64,000 nucleotides of DNA from Neobacillus fumarioli NBRC 102428 (lineage in GTDB: Bacteria; Bacillota; Bacilli; Bacillales; Cytobacillaceae), in the NCBI RefSeq assembly GCF_001591485.1, contig NZ_BCUZ01000006.1, positions 1 through 64,000 on the forward strand. The letters run 5' to 3'. The first letter of the stretch is position 1. Each line of letters begins with the position of its first letter. Below, piece after piece: positions 63,173 through 64,000 of this stretch. The notes beneath the pieces are model-generated. The model saw nothing but the letters and a program-made list of their open reading frames with translations. It ran no database searches and was not told where the DNA came from. A program made the translations under genes and the position numbers.

Positions 63173-64000
63173 TATTCCTTCGCTGCTCCCACTTTTTCGT
63201 ATTTACTGATTTGGGCTTGGAATTTCTTCTCTTTCAATTCGTCACGCTTCTCGCGCTTATCCTTCAATGAACTATGTTCAGGGTTTTCACTATAGGTTTT
63301 GCGGCGGTCCAGACGTTTCAAACCTTCCGGAATCAAGTTGAATTTCGTATCATCGATCACGGATAGGACTCCGTTGCTTTCAAACTTTTCAAATACTTCA
63401 GGATAAATCTTTTTATAGTACTCTTCTGCAGTTCCCGGCTGATAATTTTCCGGCTCCGGATAAGAGGTAATGACGCCTTCAAAGTTGCGTAGGACAACTT
63501 TATTGGAGCTTTGAGAAATAATATAGTTTGGCTGTAACGGAATTTTTCCGCCTCCTCCCGGTGCATCAACGATAAATGTCGGCACTGCATAACCGGAAGT
63601 ATGCCCGCGGAGCCCTTCCATAATTTCCAGCCCTTTGCTGATTGGTGCTCGGAAATGGCCGATTCCTTCAGATAAGTCACATTGATAAATGTAATAAGGA
63701 CGGACACGGATTTTGACAAGATCATGCATCAGTTGCTTCATAATCGGAACACTATCGTTAATACCTGCGAGAATAACAGATTGGTTTCCGACTGGCACTC
63801 CTGCATTTGCAAGCATTTCACAGGCACGTTTTGATTCTTCGGTAATTTCCATCGATGTGTTGAAATGGGTGTTCAGCCAAACCGGATGATATTTTTTCAA
63901 AATATTGCAGAGGTTTTCAGTAATCCGCTGCGGGAACACCACCGGTGCCCTTGTGCCGATCCGGATAATTTCCACGTGCGGAATCTCACGCAGATTTTTT
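63172..64000 (-). CDS. kamA: L-lysine 2,3-aminomutase, partial (C-terminal part)
   Basis: Radical SAM/PLP enzyme converting L-lysine to beta-lysine. The visible 276 codons run off the right edge, so the radical SAM CxxxCxxC is not seen. Present are [58 protein letters not shown], the PLP-binding region [16 protein letters not shown] and a charged C-terminal tail. Coupled to yokU by a 1-nt overlap. With LysP it suggests lysine use or beta-lysine solute synthesis. Confidence 0.93.
   Translation of the reverse strand, partial: KNLREIPHVEIIRIGTRAPVVFPQRITENLCNILKKYHPVWLNTHFNTSMEITEESKRACEMLANAGVPVGNQSVILAGINDSVPIMKQLMHDLVKIRVRPYYIYQCDLSEGIGHFRAPISKGLEIMEGLRGHTSGYAVPTFIVDAPGGGGKIPLQPNYIISQSSNKVVLRNFEGVITSYPEPENYQPGTAEEYYKKIYPEVFEKFESNGVLSVIDDTKFNLIPEGLKRLDRRKTYSENPEHSSLKDKREKRDELKEKKFQAQISKYEKVGAAKE

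Overview
This window looks like chromosomal DNA of a low-GC, endospore-forming Bacillaceae species. The evidence is a Bacillus-type tmRNA, the cggR-gapA-pgk-tpiA-gpmI-eno operon, the rapZ-yvcK-whiA-crh block, hprK-lgt-ppaX, a hisZ-type histidine operon, yokU-kamA, Shine-Dalgarno sites close to AAGGAGG and frequent TTG/GTG starts. Almost every gene lies on the minus strand. The main plus-strand genes are clpP, an amidase, a LysM/NlpC-P60 hydrolase and a few accessory genes.

Layout. 1-5.8 kb: tmRNA (ssrA), smpB, rnr, carboxylesterase, a D-2-hydroxyacid dehydrogenase and secG, so trans-translation, RNA decay and secretion. 6.2-13.4 kb: the glycolytic operon, with a sigma-A promoter and a CggR operator upstream of cggR. 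13.5-16.2 kb: a glutaredoxin-like protein, sigma-54 (rpoN/sigL) and a lone tatC. 16.5-18.1 kb: a His-rich small protein with a sigma-K-like promoter, a decayed methyltransferase and tRNA-Arg(CCG). 18.3-20.2 kb: clpP with a CtsR operator, then a tandem array of 22 copies of a 52-bp hairpin unit. 20.2-26.8 kb: crh, whiA, yvcK, rapZ, a NUDIX gene, trxB and a TPR protein. 27-33.5 kb: a complete, translationally coupled his operon (hisZ-G-D-B-H-A-F-I). 33.7-44.7 kb: acetyltransferase, ppaX, lgt, hprK, an inserted amidase, yvlD, yvlB, uvrA and uvrB (LexA box). 45.5-53.6 kb: an accessory zone with cell-wall hydrolase, CDF exporter, P-type ATPase/ArsR pair, DUF2071, CtaG-like protein and two broken genes. 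53.8-58.3 kb: a sulfate ABC operon (Rrf2 regulator, yezD, sbp, cysT, cysW, cysA). 58.7-64 kb: two DUF3231 paralogues, a LysP-like permease, a decayed YfcC-type carrier, yokU and the 3' part of kamA (runs off the window), suggesting lysine uptake and use.

How the genes work together. HprK and Crh belong to carbon catabolite control and CggR senses glycolytic flux, so the window links glycolysis to its regulation. CadC/CadA and the CDF exporter form a metal-efflux group around a perfect 49-bp palindromic operator. The sulfate operon appears to carry its own Rrf2 regulator, a likely operator and an attenuator-like leader before sbp.

The most unusual signals are non-coding. One is the 52-bp hairpin array downstream of clpP, with a lone related copy near 58.6 kb. 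Another is a set of intergenic arrays of 3-5 units with a period of 21 bp at six or more places. Two of these loci carry five GCAAATA units each at exactly 21-bp steps. A third is an in-frame TGA that replaces the first Cys of the metal-binding CxxC motif in the P-type ATPase. Several genes are broken by stops, frameshifts or deletions.
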